Below, in pieces: positions 34,147 to 48,072 of a stretch of DNA of 64,000 nucleotides; the stretch's first letter is position 1; each line of letters starts with the position of its first letter. The stretch covers positions 22,493,564-22,557,563 of the forward strand of contig CAIIXF020000007.1 of the NCBI GenBank assembly GCA_903813345.2, in the 5' to 3' direction. The stretch comes from Owenia fusiformis. Lineage: Eukaryota > Annelida > Polychaeta > Sabellida > Oweniidae. The translations under genes were made by a program, and so were the position numbers. The notes beneath the pieces were generated by a model. The model saw only the letters and a list, made by a program, of their open reading frames with translations. It was not told the origin of the DNA and made no database searches.

Positions 34147-35029
34147 TCTATGATATAAAGAATAGATGGGGTTACCTACTCTGTATTGTATCAAATATTA
34201 TATGTATTTATTTAATACACTCAATAATCAGTCAGTATTAGATTAATATTCAAACAATCCCAAGTATTTTATATATATGGCCTGTCAATCCATGTATAGT
34301 GCAAGTCACAATAAATCAAGTAAATGTACATTTAGTTCTATGTATTTTAAGACACCCTAAAGTGGCAGCATTTTCACTTACAATAGCTGAAGAAGTCTCA
34401 ATTTGTATACATAGAGAAAGGCAGTCTATATTTTCATGTTGCCGATTTGTATATTTCATCAGCATCCAGTTTCTAATCATCTCTATCATCCCTAGACTTA
34501 TCTCTACTATCTCCCAAGAAAACACTGCAGAGAGATAGGTAGTAAATTAACAGGGAGTTAGACAGAGGCTTTTCAGGTAATACTTCAAGGGTCAATTTAG
34601 ACTGTGTTGAATGTTGGTTTTTACAAGAACATGCTCTAAGACATTGTTAGAATATTCTTGTTGTTTTAGGGAACCTTTGTATTGTTTCCCGGAGGAGAAT
34701 AATCTCATTTACCGGTAGTTTATCCATAGCAATTTCATCCAGGAAATGATATTATCTTTATACTATATGACTTCAAGCCACTGACTCCAAATCTGACAAC
34801 ACCCTTCTCCATCGATCCCATGGTATATCATGATAGTATTACATGTATATGTGTATGAAGTGCTTCATACATCCTGTTATACTATTATTACTCAACTTTG
34901 ATTAGTAACATGATCATTCCAATCGTACGATGACTTAAAACTTGGCATTTAATAAAGAATGTAATGTCTTTTATTTCTTTTTGTTTCAGGGTCCAGGAAC
35001 AGCACAAGACATTTGACAATAGAATGCAA
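34147..35029. other. Gene-less stretch
   Basis: No gene or element recognised before the minisatellite that follows. Confidence 0.35.
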
Positions 35030-35650
35030 TACAATACAAGACAGTGCAATATGCATGATGCAATACAATATGATGCAACATGACAAGATACAATATAGTA
35101 CAGTCCAATATAATGTGATGTGATGCAACATGACAAGATACAATTGTGATACAATACAGTACAATAGAATACAATGTGATATGATGCAACATGGCAAAAT
35201 ACAATTGCGATACAATACAGTACAATAGAATACAATGTGATGTGATGCAACATGGCAAGATACAATTGCGATACAATACAGTACAATAAAATACAATGTG
35301 ATGTGATGCAACATGGCAAGAAACAATTGCGACACAATACAGTACAATAGAATACAATGTGATGTGATGCAACATGGCAAGATACAATTGCGATACAATA
35401 CAGTACAATAAAATACAATGTGATGTGATGCAACATGGCAAGATACAATTGCGATACAATACAGTACAATAGAATACAATGTGATGTGATACAATATAGC
35501 AAGAATCAATTGTGATACAATGCAATACATTGTGATGTGATGCAACATGTTAAGATACAATTACGATACAATACAGTACAACGTTATGCAATGTGATATG
35601 ATGCAGCAACATGACTAGATACACTTAGGATACAATACCAAGATACAATA
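35030..35650. repeat. Minisatellite, about 61-bp unit, roughly 8-10 copies
   Basis: Unit core cgatacaatacagtacaata, then gaatacaatgtgatgtgatg and caacatggcaagatacaatt, itself made of acaata/gtgatg words. The unit phase cycles through all three frames and stop codons are absent from the minus strand, so three overlapping minus-strand frames of 179-204 codons stay open. These are not genes. Confidence 0.9.
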
Positions 35651-36848
35651 CAATCAACAAAACAATACTTCTAAGCGATTCACATACTGGTCTACTCCTT
35701 TTAGCCTCCTAATAGATGCAGCTGGCCAATACAAAGTGTTTGTCAATGCTTATTGTATTGATGATGAAAGACTAAAAACTTATCAAAAGGGAGAAAGTGT
35801 TGCTGATGGTGATGAACATATCCTGAGAGACAGTGATGATTTCAATATAGTTCCTGGTTAGATTAAGGATGTTTTTGAAGATGGAAACAGACCTTGCCAA
35901 ATGGATAGCACAAATTCAATACAAAACATCAACACTTAAAGAACAGGCATAATGTTTTTGCCACTGGGATCTTTTCTTCATCCTAGATTTTCCAGAAGTG
36001 TAAGGGAGGGGGGGGGGCATTGTTCTTAGTATGGCTTACCCTAAACATTACAAGAATCTGAACTCTTCATTTTAGAGGATAACCTATTATATTCACGATT
36101 TTAAAACCTGTTGAACCCTCTCAATAACTCTGCCCCCCTATACTACCAAATTGAACTGTTCACATCTTCACATATTTCAACTTATGGTAAAAGACAGATA
36201 GACAACCAAAGACAGATGGGGGAACCTAGCATAAACACAAATGGAATGAAAATTAATAAAAATTGACAGGCCAGTATCTTGTTTATCACCTGTTCTATGC
36301 ATTAGGTAGAAACATCTCAATCTGGTATCCATCAAATATGGAAGACAAAACTTAAAGCAAATAAGCACCAAGTCTTTCTTTTCTTATACACCTTTGAAGC
36401 CAATAGTGGAGCTATTTCAAAGAATAATGTACATAACCATGAATTAATAACTTTGTGTATTAATTTAATTTTGTTAAAAAATCGAGGTTTATACTGGCAG
36501 TGAGAATTATTCTATTGAGATGTTTTACATGGGTACTGTATATCTCATATTCTTTATTCATGAGTTTAGGTACAGTAAAATAAGAACATATGGGGTTTCA
36601 CTTTGAATCTGGTTCCTGTATCAAAGCTAAGCCTTTGATATGCTCTGGCTAAACCCTGGGCTTCTTCAGATTGATTTGTGCTAGATTGATATATGATTTA
36701 AGGCATTTTTTTGATTTATTTGATTCAAACTGTTCTGGCAAAATAATATTGTCCTAAAATATATTTTGTTGCTAGAAATATTAAAATTAAAACTTTTTTA
36801 ACTTTCTGCCTGTTACCATTTTATATGTGAAAAGAATGATCACTTAAT
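35651..36848. other. Gene-less stretch
   Basis: A short cluster of plausible codons near 35,715-35,860 (after a possible acceptor) has no clear splice partner. Not called. A G run lies near 36,009. Confidence 0.35.
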
Positions 36849-38273
36849 GGTACGTTCACACCAACGGCGCTTTGATGGCGCTTTAAAGCGGCTTGTAAAG
36901 CGGCACCAAAGCGTAACAAAGCTTAATTAAAGCGTCGGGGTCGTAATAGGTCGTAGAAAAGCTCGGGAGTAAAGCGGGATATTCGGCAAGAGCGCTAAAA
37001 AATTTAAACTGTTTAAGCGTTCGCACCAACGGCGCTTTGATGGCGCTTTAAAGCGGATTGTAAAGCGGCACCAAAGCGTAACAAAGATTGATTAAAGCGT
37101 CGGGATCGTAATAGGTCGTAGAAAAGTTCGGAGTAAAGCGGGATATTCGGCAAGAGCGCCAAAAAATGTTAAACTGTTTAAAAATTTTGGGCGCTCTGTT
37201 ACGAATTGATTGAAGCGCCGAGAGCGTATCAAAGCTTAACAAACCGTAACAAAGCTCAACAAAGCTTGACTCAAAGCGTAGGAAAGCTTAACACAGCTTG
37301 GTTCAAAGCGGGGACCCCAGTCTATTCACGGTCTGTTACCACTTGACACGCTTCGTTAAGATGTCTCAAGATTTGCTACGATCTGGCATGAAGATCTGAC
37401 ACGAGGTCAGACGCTTTCATCAATATCTGACACTTTTTGTTACACTTTCCTGAGGGACTCTCAAGCTTTCCAACGAATTGAGACGCTTTAATCAAGGATT
37501 GAAACGCTTTGCTAGGCTTTGTTACGCTTGAAAGTTTTCACACGCTATATCACGCCGTGTGACAAACGTCATGTCTTCTTCAGATAGGTCATGCTCTGGT
37601 CCATCTGGAATTTCTGGATCTCGTTGTTCTGCCATCGTGTTCTCGAGTCAAAGATGCAATGGTTTTATGGATCTACTGCATCTTTATATAGTCATTGGAT
37701 CAAAAGCGGCATGGAATCGGCGATCTCGACATTTTCCAATGCGTGACAGAGCTTAACAGAGCGTAACAATGCACAACAGAGTTTTGCAATCGTATCAGAG
37801 CCTGATTTAAAGCGTCATAATCGCATCAAAGCGTAATAATGCTTATCAAAGCTTTTCAAAGCGTGATTTCAAGCGTAACAAAGCCTGATCAAAGCGGGAT
37901 CAAAGCGTGAGGAACCTTTAAGAGCTATGTTAAGCTTTCCTACGCTTTGGATCAAGTTTTTCTGAGCTTTGTTACGGTTTGTTAAGCTTTGATACGCTCT
38001 CGGCGCTTAATCGATTCGTAACAGAGCGCCCAAAATTTTTTAAGAGTTTAAAATTTTTTGGCGCTCTTGCCGAATATCCCGTTTTACTCTGAGCTTTTCT
38101 ACGACCTATTACGACCCCGACGCTTTAATCAAACTTTGTTACGCTTTGGTGCCGCTTTACAAGCCGCTTTAAAGCGCCATCAAAGCGCCGTTGGTATGAA
38201 GAAAAATGACAAAAATGACGGCGCTTTGCTCGCCGATTTAAAGCGTGGCATTCGCCGTTGGTGTGAACGTACC
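36849..38273. mobile_element. 1425-bp fold-back transposon rich in aaagcg words, TTAA-flanked
   Basis: Begins ggtacgttcacaccaacggc and ends with its complement. TTAA lies one base from the left end (36,844-36,847) and directly after the right end (38,274-38,277), pointing to a Kolobok- or piggyBac-like target. The terminal ~160 bp is tandemly duplicated on the left (36,861 and 37,026). Both arms consist of degenerate repeats of (caaagcgtaa)n, complementary across the centre, so a single strand could fold over nearly its whole length. No transposase. Confidence 0.85.
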
Positions 38274-41200
38274 TTAAATTCAGTATTATTTTTCTGAAAG
38301 TGTACACATTAGCATCCATCTACTAGTATATGCAGCAATTATGAACTCAACTCAAACACATTTTTAATGCAATTTTAAGTTACAATTTTTTCATAACTCT
38401 CCCCATGCTTTTATGTGACTTTTTGTTTTAATTTACAATTGACTATCAGACAGTGCGATTTCTGGGGATGAAAGAACAGTCAAAATCTAAAGGTACACCC
38501 CCCCCCCCGAAATAACAGGTCATGTGTATTTTAGGCAACTATTTTGTAAATAATTTCCAATCAAGTAAAGTATGACAATAAATAAACAACGTGTCAATAT
38601 GCTGTTCTTGTATCTATACCACCAATGATGAGTTTTGAGTGTTTTTGAGATTTTCTCCTTTAAATCTTTATATTAAGTTGTCTTTGGACACTCAAGCATT
38701 AAGCAAATTTTCACTGTCTGCAAATCATAGACAATGATGTAAATGTTTTTTTTTATTATTATATTGGTAAACTTTTGTAGTATTTTATGAAAATATGTAA
38801 ACATAAAAATATGTAAAAGTACAATACTGTATGAGGTTATTCAATAAGTTCTGAGAAGAATGCTCTCTTGTTTATGTATTTTTTCAAGAGTTTCCTATCT
38901 TGTTGGTGCATGTATGTTGTGAATAACAGCATAAATAACAAAGACAAGTAATTTATATTTTGGTGTTGATATGCATATCCCTGGTTTGGGTTATCATGAA
39001 GTGGCTCTTCAGTTGATGAATGAGAAGGATGGCACCAGTGAAGCTAGCAAACACTTGCTAAGACACCCCCTCAAGACAAATGGCTCAAGATTAATTGCTC
39101 TCATTACATGGTAGCAGCCACTTCAACTCTACTCTCACATTGCCAGGGATTTCATTCAATTTCATGCAAACAGGGAATACAATTGAATAAAAACAACAAG
39201 TGGAATTACTGTAGTAGAAATATAAATAATATAAAATAATTTAATAAAAAGTTGAAAGGAATGGGTCATTTTTGTGAAATAGAATCAGGTGGAGAAAATT
39301 GCCTGTTGATGACTGCTAACTTGAATGTCAGTTCACTTTCATCTTCACAAGTTCAGTGTCCACTGTGTTTTACCATGAATTTTCATCTTTTAGTTGATTA
39401 TATGTACCAAGTGTAAGTAAATGTGAAATTCATTTCCATGTAAAGACTCCATTGTCCCGATGGCATTCCTTTATTATACATTTGATATATTTTAATGTAG
39501 CCTAATTCCGAAGTCATTATGGCACCACCAAAAGTGGTGACATATTGTTATAGTCTCCACCTTTTTTAGTGGCAGTTGGTGTTTGGCGGTTGGTGTTCAG
39601 TGTCTTTAACAAATGGCAGGTGGTGCCATTTTGCATGTTGATTGCTAGTTCCACTTTACTGTAATTTTTCTTATTTATTTACTTATGTTTGCTCCAAAGA
39701 TTTCCTTGGAATATGAGGGCAAATGTTTACTTAGGCCAATTTAATTAATATTTTTAAGTTGCACTTTAAAAATGTAATAGTTTCCATCCAATAGGGTTTC
39801 AAGAACTGAACAATAAAATCAACAAAGACAACCAATTCGACACATTTTGTTCACTTTATTTACCAATAGATCTATCATATGCAAATCAGCAGGATGACTA
39901 CAGTAATAAACTTTATTTGGCCGGGTGTCTTAAAAACACATAGCCAGTATTACATTAAAAAGGACTCATGCATGAAAATATACTTATCAACAAAAATGAT
40001 GTTAAATACATTATTTGACTTTATGCTTTCCAAAAACATTAAAAAAATTATTCCACGTACATAGCATAACCCTTGCTGGGTAAAAACAAATATCTGAAGT
40101 AGGAATTTGTAGCCTCTGGGTCTACATTCATGGTACTTGCACTGGCATGAACTGACAAATGCCACAAACTGTCAATAGTCATAGCTCTCTAAATGCAACT
40201 TACCATGAAAAGAGGAATTTTAATGGCATAAAAGGAAAACACTTGGAACAACTAAGAGATTGAAAGCATTCAGTTTTTTCTCATTCTGGTCCAGTAATTC
40301 AGATATTTGACATAACATATGGTTTCATCCTTGGTCCAAGGGTATTTCACTTCTTTCCACAGCCGCTGTTAACAGCAGTGAAGCCCAATCTTGATGGATG
40401 TATGGTTTAAACTGCATCATAATTATGATATACATATCTTTCTTGCATTTAAATCCTAAATGGTTTCCATCATTGTGATGCCCATAACCCATTCTTACTA
40501 CAGTATTAGAATTAGGTTCTAAGTTTTATCAAAGTACGTGTAGTTCATAACAGGGGAGGGGGTAAGCCAGAATGGATTTCCATTACAAAGTACCTCTTCA
40601 TATTCATATTTAGATTAGTCTACCTGCATCTGAATTCCCACCAGCTAGCCACACTACTCTCGGACTATTAAAGGCCCCATGTAAAGTTTGAAAATATGTT
40701 TGTATGGGGCTTTTAAAGATACACAGTTGTGATAAATGGTGATAAATCACACAATCTTAATGATCCCAAATGTGCCTCTAATGGCCTTGAATTTGAAATT
40801 GTGAATTGAATGAAATGTTTCAGATCTCTAATTTTAAAAGTTTAGACAACTTGAGCTTTTGTAAATGACAGGATTAGTCTGAACTGAGTATGTGGTTCAA
40901 TTTGAGCTTTTGCAAAGGGTAGAAATAATCTGAACTGAGAGTGTGGTTTTAAAATGTTGCCCATTGTGCATTGTTCAAGAAGTTTGTGAAAAATTAAAGT
41001 CAACTTCTTACAGATTAATTTGAGTATGGAGAACTGTACTTATTTGTGGCATTACTTATAAATAGGAATTCAAAAACACTTTCCATTGGTGTATACAGCT
41101 AATTCCAGCGATGTTTAGAACAATGTGTTGTGTTGAGAATGTGAAGGGGAGAGGGGGAATACACAGTCTTGAGGCATGACTGATTTTTGAGAAGAAATCA

Positions 41201-42354
41201 CAACTACAGATGCTGAAATTGGATCTGGTTCAGTTTCATTGTGACATCAGACACAAAACACAAGGGTGGAAACAATTTATCACAGAGATTATACTTAGAT
41301 AGGTGGGCAAGGCAACATGATAAAACAGACATGAAGATAAAAACCCATGCTAAAAATCACAAATTAAGTCATGCATATTTCATGAAATTTCTCTCTCAAA
41401 TGAACAGTTTCACATTCTCAAGTCATATTTCTTACAATGAAGAATTTTAGCCTCATGGTTAATTTCATAACATGTCATTAAATCACCTCATTTTCACTTT
41501 ATCATGGCTTTAGAATAAAACGTATCAAAATTTTTGCCAGAAAGGCAACCTTTTTTCATTCTGGTGGGTAGATTATACAACTACAGTTGGATAGCTATAC
41601 TAACAAGTAACTCTATTTAAAAAGATACACGGTCTCTATTCTAAGACTTTATTTGATGAAAAACCCATAAAAATTGCAATTGATATGTATGGCATTTACC
41701 ATGAAATAAATATTCTAAATAATTCTCTCCACAAAGTAGAAAGTCACACAGCTATAGTTATCAAAATGACACAATAGGCTCTTACCAGAAATAGTTGAAG
41801 GAACGTCATGATGGGTTGTATACTATACTCATAGACATTCATTTTCTTTGTCGTTTAATACGTTCTTTTACCTATTACCCTAAAGATATTTGATTTGTGC
41901 TTACATATTTACAAGTTTGACTGTTTGCATTTTTGTTATTTTAGCCTTGGGTTATGCCATATGATGCTTGAATGAAAAATCTCATTGTCTCCAGAGAACC
42001 TTAGTTTTGAATAATAAATGCATTGAGGTCTCACCAAGCAACAAACAAACAAGCAAACAAAACAAACAAACAAAGAAACAATATGACATGCTTGATCTTT
42101 CTGAACATAAATACAGCATTACAAGAAAAATATTGATAGGCTGGCACTCCCCCCACCTCTTTCATGTGTACTCCATTATTCTTGAACACAAATTCAAAGA
42201 AGCAATTTCTTGCCTACATGCTTATTGTTCATAGATACCCTGAGATTATTTTGACTTGTACACAACCTCTGACAAAGACAACATTTTAACAGTTTATAGC
42301 AATGCAGAGTCATATATGCAATTATTTTCACACTGATCAAAGCTATTTTTAGGA
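38274..42354. other. Gene-less stretch with dispersed repeats
   Basis: Holds a dispersed repeat copy (39,519-39,645: ggcaccaccaaaagtggtga through ctttaacaaatggcaggtgg), a hairpin-forming ttaaaggccccat / atggggcttttaa pair (near 40,669-40,718), a C run near 38,500, and an (aaac)n tract near 42,040. No gene recognised. Confidence 0.5.
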
Positions 42355-43547
42355 ATAAGATATTTGCTTGGTGAATGCATGAACCACATTATTAGAGATT
42401 GGCTTGGTGAATGCATGAACCACATTATTAGAGATTTGCTTGGTGAATGCATGAGCAACATTATTAGAGATTTGCTTGGTAAATGCATGAACCACATTAT
42501 TAGAGATTTGCTTGGTAAATACATGAACCACATTATTAGAGATTTGCTTGGTGAATGTATGAACCACATTATTAGAAATTTGCTTGGTATAGACATGAAC
42601 CACATTATTAGAGATTTGCTTGGTGAATGTATGAACCACATTATTAGAGATTTGCTTGGTAAAGACATGAACCACATTATTAGAGATTTGCTTGGTAAAT
42701 ACATGAACCACATTATTAGAGATTTGCTTGGTGAATGTATGAACCACATTATTAGAGATTTGCTTGGTAAATACATGAACCACATTATTAGAGATTTGCT
42801 TGGTGAATGTATGAACCACATTATTAGAGATTTGCTCGGTGAATGTACGAACCACATTATTAGAGATTTGCTTGGTGAATGCATGAACCACATTATTAGA
42901 GATTTGCTTGGTGAATGCATGAACCACATTAAAAGAGATTTGCTTGGTGAATGTATGAACCATATTTTTAGAGATTTGCTTGGTGAATGCATGAACCACA
43001 TTATTAGAGATTTGCTTGGTGAATGCATGAACCACATTATTAGAGATTTGCTTGGTGAATGCATGAACCACATTATTAGAGATTTGCTTGGTGAATGCAT
43101 GAACCACATTATTAGAGATTTGCTCGGTGAATGCATGAACCACATTAAAAGAGATTTCCTTGGTGAATGTATGAACCATATTTTCAGAGATTTGCTTGGT
43201 GAATGCATGAACCACATTATTAGAAATTTGCTTGGTGAATGCATGAACCACATTATTAGAGATTTGCTTGGTGAATGCATGAACCACATCATTAGAGATT
43301 TGCTTGGTGAATGCATGAACCACATTATTAGAGATTTGCTTGGTGAATGCATGAACCACATTATTAGAGATTTGCTTGGTGAATGCATGAACCACATTAT
43401 TAGAGATTTGCTTGGTGAATGCATGAACCACATTATTAGAGATTTGCTTGGTGAATGCATGAACCACATTATTAGAGATTTGCTTGGTGAATGCATGAAC
43501 AACATTATTAGAGATTTGCTTGGTGAATCCATGAACTGCATTATTTT
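42355..43547. repeat. Minisatellite, 36-bp unit, about 33 copies
   Basis: Unit gatttgcttggtgaatgcat followed by gaaccacattattaga. The 36-bp period is a multiple of three, giving stop-free frames of 372-415 codons on both strands (plus-strand unit DLLGECMNHIIR). A paired variant (aaaagagattt then catattttt/c) recurs exactly 216 bp apart (42,931 and 43,147), showing a six-unit higher-order duplication. The left third contains more variant units (gtaaatac, gaatgtat) than the right. Confidence 0.95.
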
Positions 43548-46500
43548 TACATTTTGAAAACCATATTTGAGGAATTAGAGCCTCGCATTGGTTTTGTCAT
43601 GGACTCTCAAGAGAAGGCCCATGGTGAATTCATATGTTTATCAGTAATGTAGAGGGTGAAACAAAACAAAACCCTCTTTCAAAGGGTACAACCGGTAGCT
43701 TTCTGATTAATTGTCTAAGGAAGGCACATAGGATGATTGTGATACAAAAAGGATACAACCTCTTCCATAACTATAACATTGTGAAAGAGGGAAGGATGTA
43801 CTTTTGGAGTGGAGTGGAAGTATTTTAGAAACCAATGTACATTCAGATATCCATTCAGACATTGAAATACTGTAAACTGAGTCGATTTGCAGCTATTCAT
43901 TGTTGGATTTATTCAAAACCAATTTTTATTTGCACAATTGTCTTATAAATCAAACATACATCATGAAATACAGTGAGGGTGATTTCTTGTATAGTTCTTC
44001 ATGTAGATGATAAGTTCAATTGTGAATAATGTAACTATATAGTCTCCAAAAACATTCAGGATGTATCCAGTGAACATGTCATGTATAAAAGCTCACATTA
44101 CAATCTCCAGTGCAACTAAAGTTCAAATCATTCTTCATTTGGGAGAAGTTTTCTCTCCATAGGTGCTAACATGGAAAATAAACAATACCTTAGAGTTTTA
44201 GTAATTAGTCTTAAATGTCTCCAAAAGTTTATTTCTTTCAGTAAACATACATTAATCATTCCAAAGTATTTCCAATGAACCTTCCTAGAGTGGCACTCCA
44301 AACTATCTGAGATAAAGCAAATATTCAAGATCCCAACAGTGGATCTGAAAAATAGATTATCTACTAACTATATAATTAATGGAACCAAGAAGATTGATGA
44401 TCCTGGTTAAATAGATAAGTTTCTAGACTCATTGGGGAAATCGGGATGTAGAAATGAAGTTTATACTGTATATTGGAATTCTTAAACCACATATGGGAAC
44501 CGAGGCCCGGGAATGCAGTAATAAAATATACTGAAATAAAGTTTCTTGTTTTGCGTCAGTCTACCGTTCGCCTATCTCTATCAGCCTCGTGTAAGCATGT
44601 GCAAATCTAGTTAAATCAATATATTATACAATACACTACACACTACCAACTGAGTACACAAGAGGACTTCTAAACATTTTGTAAGTACATCCCTGGACCT
44701 CAGTGTGGAACATTTGTAAAGAAACATACAAAATCTCAAATCACAATCAAACAATAACATTATCAACAAAGAAAATGAACAATAATCCCATCATAATTTA
44801 TAACAATTATGAAGCAAAAAACAAATCATTTTCATAATATTGCATCCTCATCCTCTTAAACAGTAAAACATGTCATATGAGATCATTAAATCTATTGGTT
44901 TGGAAGCTAGGAAAATCCATATGATGTCACACTGAAGAAGGTCTGACTAGAAAAGACAATCAAGCTTGTTGCATGATTCATTGGGGTCAAATTGTAAGAT
45001 ATGTTAACAGAGAATCAATGAAGAGAACCAAACATCCAATTTCAAAATCCCAATAACTGCAAATATCTCAATGCCTCACAAATACAAACTTCAGTTGCAG
45101 TGCTGCCCTCTTTTTAAAATTGTTAAATCTTTCTTATTTAAGGAAAACAATTTTCTCTTGGTACATGTATTTAATACTGTACGGCATTAGTATTTATAAT
45201 ATATTTGAATCAAACAAAAATCAATAAAGTATGACCATTATTTCTTTCAATGATTTTAAGGGTTAAATAATCATACTTCACAAACATCATTTTTTGAATT
45301 TACATGAGAAACAATTCTCGGTGCATTTTCACAAAAAATGCCTACAAAACCACATCATAAACCATGACATCTCATTTCTTCTCAGCCCTGAGATGTTTCA
45401 GGTGAAACAGAAAGATGCTATGAGTATCAGAATGACAACATCACTATTAGTGGTAATTCTTAGACAAATAAGTTTAAGATAAATGAAAAGAACAAATCAC
45501 TTCAACACATGTACTTTGAAAAAATTGAAAATTAATAAAATTTGTGTCTTTAGGCAGCCATTTTAAGATTTTACGAGGCAAAAGCCAAACTAAAAACAAA
45601 ATTTAGAATCTATAATAGAATAACTTTAATTTGTGTATAATCTCAACATTAGGAGAACTTCACATTTTATTGATACCCCATACTATACATTAGTTTGATC
45701 ACATTACTTTAACAAAATTCTTCTATGATTCTTAGTGCATCCAGATCCAGATCACAGAAAGTTATAACATACGTGTTCCACACTATATGGTTTTTAGTGT
45801 TTTTTACTTTTTTCACTGACTTCGTTTGAATTTGAAGTGTCAATTTTAGAATATTTTTTCTCTTTTGTGTATCTTATATTCATATTTTGGCAAACTCTGC
45901 ATGATATCAATGTGCATATTAAATTTTAAAATCCTGTCACAGTTTCTGCTACGAATAATTGATTTTCCACTGGAATTATATTCGAGTAGATGTGATCTTA
46001 TCATAGCGTTACCTTGACAAACAGCAAGGCGATTTAACGTTGTCATTAGATTGGTGAAACAGGTTATATCCGTTGGTAAATGGGCTGGTAATCCTAATGA
46101 CGTCAATCTGTTCTCTTGCCAGCAACTCTGAGCAAAACGTGTTTGTTGATTTGTCTATGACTATAGTTTGAGTCCATTGAATGTCAATTCCGTATAGATT
46201 TGAATAGTTATTGTTCCTTGATGGTCGGTTTCATGGCGTTTTGCACTTGTGATTTTACTGCCTCTACCACTGTGGACATACCAAGCTGAGCTGTGTCTTC
46301 ACAAAGGCATTTGTCTTCTTTAAGTAATATGCCCTCATTGGCCGAGTTGGCTCATATGTGGTGGTATATTTTGGTGATACGACCCCGCGTCATCTTATTT
46401 CCAATAAGTCTGCCAAAGTTTTGGGGTTGAACTGGTGTTTTCAAGACATGCAGAACACTTCTCTACCATTTCCTCCCAAGAGATTAAGTTGGAGTTTGGC

Positions 46501-46734
46501 ATATCCTGCCTTCTTTGGCATATGTTGTGCAGTGACCTGGAAAATACATGTGAAATATGAAATATGTTTTATGCTATTTCTTGTTGAAAAACAAGTTGAA
46601 AATTTGGAGGTATCCAAGATTTGGTTATATGCAATTAAATTTGAACCAAGGTGTTCAAACTGTGGGCCAAGGTGTGGGGCTGTGGGCCAGGGTTCATTTG
46701 AAGAAAGGTGTTCAACATTTGTACAGTTTGGAAC
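43548..46734. other. Gene-less AT-rich stretch
   Basis: No convincing gene. Open frames are short and unsupported. A possible older LINE flank begins near 46,340. Confidence 0.4.
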
Positions 46735-47445
46735 ATAAATAAATGACAGGTGGATTGAGACCCTATCTGTTGCAAGACAAACCTGGCTGCTCTTCTCTGT
46801 ACCTGTTGCAATATATATCAATATCTTTTTGTCGGTATGGATCCCATGCCGAACTGGCATACTCTTAATTAGGCCGGACTACTGACTTATATGCCCGAGC
46901 CTTCACTTTTTCAGGGCATTAATGGAGGTTGCGCCTGAGAAATCCAAGCACCTTATTGGCTTTGGATACGATAGTTTGAATATGTGTAGTCCAGCGTAAG
47001 TTATTTGTGATGTCAATACCTAGGTATGGAATGTGTGTTACCAACTTAAGGTTTTCCCCTAGCATGGTGTAATTGTGAATGATAGGGGATTTACCTTTGT
47101 GAATATTTAGCACATAGTATTTTGATTGATGGAATTTCATTTGCCATGTTGATGCCCAGGAGACCAGTTTATCTAGATTCTCCTGTAGTGTTAATGCATC
47201 TTGCTTGCTTTCGACTGTCATGAATAAAAGGCTGTCATCAGCAAATAGTTTAAGACTGGCTGAGGATGATAGGTTATTGCCCATATCATTGATATAAACA
47301 AGGAAACTAAGTGGTCCAAGAACTGTTCCTTGAGGAACTCCTGATTTTACTGGAGTTTTTTAACTTGATTCACCATCGAGCACTACCTGTTGTGATCTTC
47401 CCACAAGCCAGGATCTGAACCAGTTCAAGTTATTATTGCGAATTC
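46735..47445 (-). pseudogene. Decayed non-LTR reverse-transcriptase fragment (jockey/CR1-like)
   Basis: Minus-strand remnants in RT order: NWFRSWL, then VPQGTVLGPLSFLVYINDMG, FADDSLLF, IPYLGIDI, KANKVLGFLRRNL, and AYKSVVRP plus a CNRYREEQPGL-type tail near 46,780-46,900. At least two stops interrupt it, one near 47,360 and one near 46,918. The N-terminal RT and endonuclease are missing; the left part abuts the 57-bp minisatellite. Unrelated to the intact LINE at 1-4698. Confidence 0.8.
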
Positions 47446-47455
47446 CATGTTGTCA

Positions 47456-48072
47456 TGTTGTGCTTTAACATTACCACAGTCATGACATTCCTTGTAACCA
47501 TTGTCACGGTCATAGCAGGCTTTATCATTACCTCAGTCATGACATTCCTTGTAACCATTGTCACGGTCATAGCAGGCTTTATCATTACCACAGTCATGAC
47601 ATTCCTTGCAACTATTGTCACGGTCATAACAGGCTTTATCATTACCACAGTCATGACATTCCTTGTAACCATTGTCACGGTCATAGCAGGCTTTATCATT
47701 ACCACAGTCATGACATTCCTTGTAACCATTGTCACGGTCATAGCAGGCTTTATCATTACCACAGTCATGACATTCCTTGTAACCATTGTCACGGTCATAG
47801 CAGGCTTTATCATTACCACAGTCATGACATTCCTTGTAACCATTGTCACGGTCATAGCAGGCTTTATAATAACCACAGTCATGACATTCCTTGCAACCAT
47901 TGTCACGGTCATATCAGGCTTTATCATTACCACAGTCATGACATTCCTTGCAACTATTATCACGGTCATATCAGGCTTTAGCATTGCCACGGTTATGTCA
48001 GGCCTTGCAACCTTTGTTACGGTCATATCAGGCTTTAACATTACCATGATCATGACAGGCCTTGCAATATAA
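47456..48072. repeat. Minisatellite, 57-bp unit, about 11 copies
   Basis: Unit cagtcatgacattccttgta, accattgtcacggtcatagc, aggctttatcattacca. The last two units are diverged (gccttgcaa). A period of 19 codons keeps 205- and 217-codon frames open on both strands. Related words (cctggcatgaccgtgacaat) reappear at 49,140-49,460 and 49,610-49,775. Confidence 0.93.

Noticed and set aside
34888-35560. Three overlapping minus-strand frames of 179-204 codons
   Set aside because: The same 61-bp repeat read in all three frames; not genes.
35715-35862. Possible plus-strand exon after the 61-bp minisatellite
   Set aside because: Codon-like but without a clear donor or a partner exon.
38058-38319. Overlapping frames on both strands inside the fold-back element
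   Set aside because: They follow from the aaagcg repeats and their complement, not from a gene.
42294-43557. Three long open frames (372-415 codons) on both strands
   Set aside because: They lie wholly in a 36-bp minisatellite; the period is a multiple of three and lacks stops, so openness carries no coding evidence.
46358-46860. Overlapping 126- and 139-codon frames
   Set aside because: One overlaps the tail of the decayed reverse transcriptase and neither shows a domain or consistent frame.
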